This document shows positions 22,132 through 24,461 of a stretch of DNA of 24,461 bases, piece after piece. A program made the translations under genes and the position numbers. The notes beneath the pieces were generated by a model. That model was not told where the DNA came from. It did no database searches and saw nothing but the letters and a program-made list of their open reading frames with translations. Position 1 is the stretch's first letter. Each line of letters opens with the position of its first letter. Source of the DNA: JBMTVT01 sp049451635 (GTDB taxonomy: Bacteria; Bacteroidota; Bacteroidia; Flavobacteriales; Flavobacteriaceae); assembly GCA_049451635.1 (NCBI GenBank), contig JBMTVT010000038.1, forward strand, positions 1 through 24,461. Reading direction: 5' to 3'.

Positions 22132-24069
22132 TTATTTAAACGCTTTTAACGTTTTATTAATCTCTTTTTTTATTATTTTATTGAATTCTTCAACAGAAAT
22201 CATACCTAAATCTGTACCACCATGCTGGCGTACAGTAATTTTGTTTTCTTGCTCTTCTTGTTCACCAATGATAATCATATAGGGGTGTTTCTGCATTTCG
22301 GCTTCCCGAATTTTCTTTCCTATAGTTTCATTTCTGTGGTCAACGAGGGCGCGAATTTCGTCATTTTCTAGCAAATTTAAAACTTTTTGAGAGTATTTTT
22401 CATATTTCTCACTAATTGAAAGAATAATAGCTTGGGTTGGCATCAGCCAAAGCGGAAAATTTCCTCCCGTATGTTCTAATAATAACGCTACAAAACGTTC
22501 CATACTTCCAAAGGGAGCACGATGAATCATGATGGGTCTATGGAGTTCGTTATCACTACCTTTATAAGTTAGTTCGAATCGTTCAGGTAAATTGTAATCA
22601 ACTTGAATGGTGCCAAGTTGCCAACGTCTCCCTAGAGCATCTTTCACCATAAAGTCTAACTTCGGACCATAAAAAGCAGCTTCACCAGTTTCAATAACAA
22701 AATCTAAACCTTTATCGGTAGCTGCGTTAATAATGGCTTGTTCTGCTTTTTCCCAATTCGCTATATCACCTATATATTTATCGGGATTTTCAGGATCTCT
22801 TACGGAAACTTGTGCCGTAAAATTTTCAAACCCAAGAGAACCAAATACATAAAGGACTAAATCGATAACATCTTTAAACTCTTTATCTAATTGTTCCGGG
22901 GTACAAAATAAATGGGCATCATCTTGAGTAAATCCTCTAACACGTGTTAATCCGTGAAGCTCACCGCTTTGTTCGTATCTATAAACCGTTCCAAACTCGG
23001 CAAAACGCTTAGGTAAATCTTTATAACTCCATTGGCTGCTTTTATAAATTTCGCAGTGGTGTGGGCAGTTCATTGGTTTTAGTAAAAACTCCTCATCTTC
23101 CTTAGGTGTTTTAATTGGTTGAAAACTATCTTCACCATATTTAGCATAATGACCCGAAGTTACATAGAGTTCTTTCTGCCCTATATGTGGGGTAACCACC
23201 ATTTCGTATCCAGCTTTCTTTTGTGCAGCTTTCAAAAAGTTTTCTAGACGCTCGCGTAAGGCAGCACCTTTTGGAAGCCACAAAGGTAAACCTTGGCCAA
23301 CTTTTTGAGAAAACGTAAAAAGTTCTAACTCTTTACCAAGTTTTCTATGGTCACGTTTTTTAGCTTCCTCTAAAAGCTCTAAATATTCAGTAAGGTCTTT
23401 TTGTTTAGGGAAAGAAATACCATAAACTCTAGTTAACTGTGGTTTATTTTCATCACCTCGCCAATAAGCACCAGCAACACTTAAAATTTTAACAGCTTTA
23501 ATGATGCCTGTATTTGGTATATGTCCACCACGGCATAAATCTGTAAAAGTTGAGTGGTCACAAAAAGTAATCGTGCCATCTTCAAGATTTTCAATCAATT
23601 CAGTTTTGAACGCATTATCTTCATATAGCTTTAAGGCTTCAGCTTTACTCGCAGAACGCATTTTAAAATCGTGCTTTTCACGAGCAATCCCCAACATTTT
23701 ATTTTCAATAGCCTTGAAATCTTTCTCAGAAATACTGTGCTCACCAAAATCTACATCGTAATAAAAACCATTTTCAATTGCGGGACCAATGGTTAGTTTA
23801 GACCCTAGATACAATTCTTCAATAGCTTGTGCCAAAACATGTGCAGATGAATGCCAAAAAGCCTTTTTGCCCTCATCATCCCTCCAAGTAAATAATATTA
23901 AGGAACCATCAGTGGTCAAAGGTGTAACAATCTCAATGGTAACCCCATTAAATTTGGCCGAAATTACATTTCGCGCAAATCCCTCACTAATGCTATTAGC
24001 AACATCTATTGGTGTAACGCCCTCATTAAACGTTTTCACACTGCCATCAGGTAATGTTATTTTTATCAT
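22132..24069 (-). CDS. thrS: Threonyl-tRNA synthetase
   Basis: The 645-residue class II synthetase charges tRNA-Thr. Domains in order: the N-terminal TGS domain (1-60, IKITLPDGS); the editing domain, with HSSAHVL (73-79) and FCDHSTFTDLCRGGHI supplying the HxxxH and Cys/His site that removes mischarged Ser; the catalytic core with MNCPHHCEIYKS (zinc Cys) and RYEQSGELHGLTRVRGFTQD (motif 2); motif 3 in HRAPFGSMERFVALLLEHTG; and the anticodon-binding domain from about 545. Full length and intact. First gene of the thrS-infC-rpmI-rplT cluster, with a good promoter upstream. Confidence 0.98.
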   Translation of the reverse strand: MIKITLPDGSVKTFNEGVTPIDVANSISEGFARNVISAKFNGVTIEIVTPLTTDGSLILFTWRDDEGKKAFWHSSAHVLAQAIEELYLGSKLTIGPAIENGFYYDVDFGEHSISEKDFKAIENKMLGIAREKHDFKMRSASKAEALKLYEDNAFKTELIENLEDGTITFCDHSTFTDLCRGGHIPNTGIIKAVKILSVAGAYWRGDENKPQLTRVYGISFPKQKDLTEYLELLEEAKKRDHRKLGKELELFTFSQKVGQGLPLWLPKGAALRERLENFLKAAQKKAGYEMVVTPHIGQKELYVTSGHYAKYGEDSFQPIKTPKEDEEFLLKPMNCPHHCEIYKSSQWSYKDLPKRFAEFGTVYRYEQSGELHGLTRVRGFTQDDAHLFCTPEQLDKEFKDVIDLVLYVFGSLGFENFTAQVSVRDPENPDKYIGDIANWEKAEQAIINAATDKGLDFVIETGEAAFYGPKLDFMVKDALGRRWQLGTIQVDYNLPERFELTYKGSDNELHRPIMIHRAPFGSMERFVALLLEHTGGNFPLWLMPTQAIILSISEKYEKYSQKVLNLLENDEIRALVDHRNETIGKKIREAEMQKHPYMIIIGEQEEQENKITVRQHGGTDLGMISVEEFNKIIKKEINKTLKAFK

Positions 24070-24092
24070 TAAAATAAATTATAATCCGGCTG

Positions 24093-24123
24093 CAAAGATA
24101 ATAGTATAAACAAATACACACAA
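24093..24123 (-). promoter_or_regulatory. Promoter of thrS
   Basis: On the minus strand TTG (24123-24121) is followed after 20 bases by TATCTTTG (24100-24093). This fits the Bacteroidetes TTG-N17-23-TAnnTTTG promoter, with the ATG 23 bases further on. It is the best two-part promoter match in the window. Confidence 0.55.
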
Positions 24124-24169
24124 TATATATGTATCTATTTATAAGCGTATACAATAATTCATATTAAAT

Positions 24170-24461
24170 ATTAGTTTTGTTCCCTTTTTTGGTCAAAAAG
24201 CGTGGATCCATTCACTACATCTTTTTTTGGACCTAAAAAAAAGATGCATTTCCTATCCCTAACACAACTGAAAAAGTACTCGAAAAGTTTATTGGTTCAG
24301 AAAGGGTTGTAGGAAAATAGGAAAAAGCCCATTGTCCAGAAATGGATTTTGGTGTCATAATAGATTACAAATGCGTTGTTTTTTGGTTATTCCATACAGG
24401 CCATCATCAAAAACAGGTTATAACTTACAGTAAACAAGGGAGTTGTGTTAGGTTAAAAAAA
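24170..24461 (+). pseudogene. Possible broken gene running off the right edge
   Basis: Coding-like pieces occur in two plus-strand frames. One gives SVDPFTTSFFGPKKK before a run of eight A (24235-24242). The next frame continues DAFPIPNTTEKVLEKFIGSE, then RVVGK, to a TAG at 24318-24320. It then stays open to the window end (EMDFGVIIDYKCVVFWLFHT onward). The switch at a homopolymer plus one in-frame stop suggests a decayed protein gene. I recognise no family, and the gene may continue past the window. Confidence 0.35.

Noticed and set aside
1..24461. CRISPR array, prophage, toxin-antitoxin or defence system
   Set aside because: No regularly spaced repeats, phage structural genes, or recognised defence or toxin families were seen on either strand.

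Overview
The window is chromosomal DNA of a member of the Flavobacteriaceae (Bacteroidota). Support comes from the AT-rich composition, the absence of Shine-Dalgarno sequences before most starts, promoter -7 boxes of the form TAnnTTTG a short way upstream of several genes, and the gene families present: a DUF5606 protein, an outer membrane beta-barrel protein, lipoprotein signals, and a zeaxanthin-type carotenoid operon run by a MerR/B12-domain regulator. The genus cannot be fixed by reading alone.

Left part (1-3320, + strand): a small secreted protein, ruvX, def and a DUF5606 gene. Two decayed genes follow: a Crp/Fnr-type regulator broken by about three frameshifts, and the start of a small lipoprotein-like gene.

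Carotenoid block (3351-8230, - strand): regulator, crtI, crtB, crtZ and crtY, tightly packed in that transcription order. CrtB makes phytoene, CrtI desaturates it to lycopene, CrtY cyclises it to beta-carotene and CrtZ hydroxylates it to zeaxanthin. The regulator carries Wx9EH and ExHxxG, the signature of CarH-type adenosylcobalamin photoreceptors, so light control of pigment synthesis is the leading hypothesis. It lacks the histidine that caps cobalamin in light-exposed CarH.

Middle (8362-12064): tRNA-Leu(GAG) and tRNA-Lys(UUU), shikimate kinase, a PyrR-like phosphoribosyltransferase with an Hsp15-like S4 protein, an FKBP-type lipoprotein ending in calcium-binding-like repeats, and an outer membrane beta-barrel protein.

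Housekeeping block (12280-19852, + strand): tgt (without the usual zinc cysteines), an LptF/LptG permease, an EamA transporter, accA, dnaB, a secreted protein usually mislabelled asparagine synthetase B, and a YjbQ protein.

Scar (19933-20690): a frameshifted secreted-protein fragment on the - strand abuts the 3' part of an IS3-family transposase on the + strand. This looks like a deletion junction.

Right part (20812-24069, - strand): the classic thrS-infC-rpmI-rplT cluster. infC has no ATG at its true N-terminus and appears to start at AUA or AUU. The last 290 bases hold what looks like another broken reading frame running off the window.

No CRISPR array, prophage or clear defence system was seen. 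The most interesting items are the regulator next to the crt genes, the non-AUG infC start, the altered Tgt zinc site, and the clustering of decayed genes at three places.
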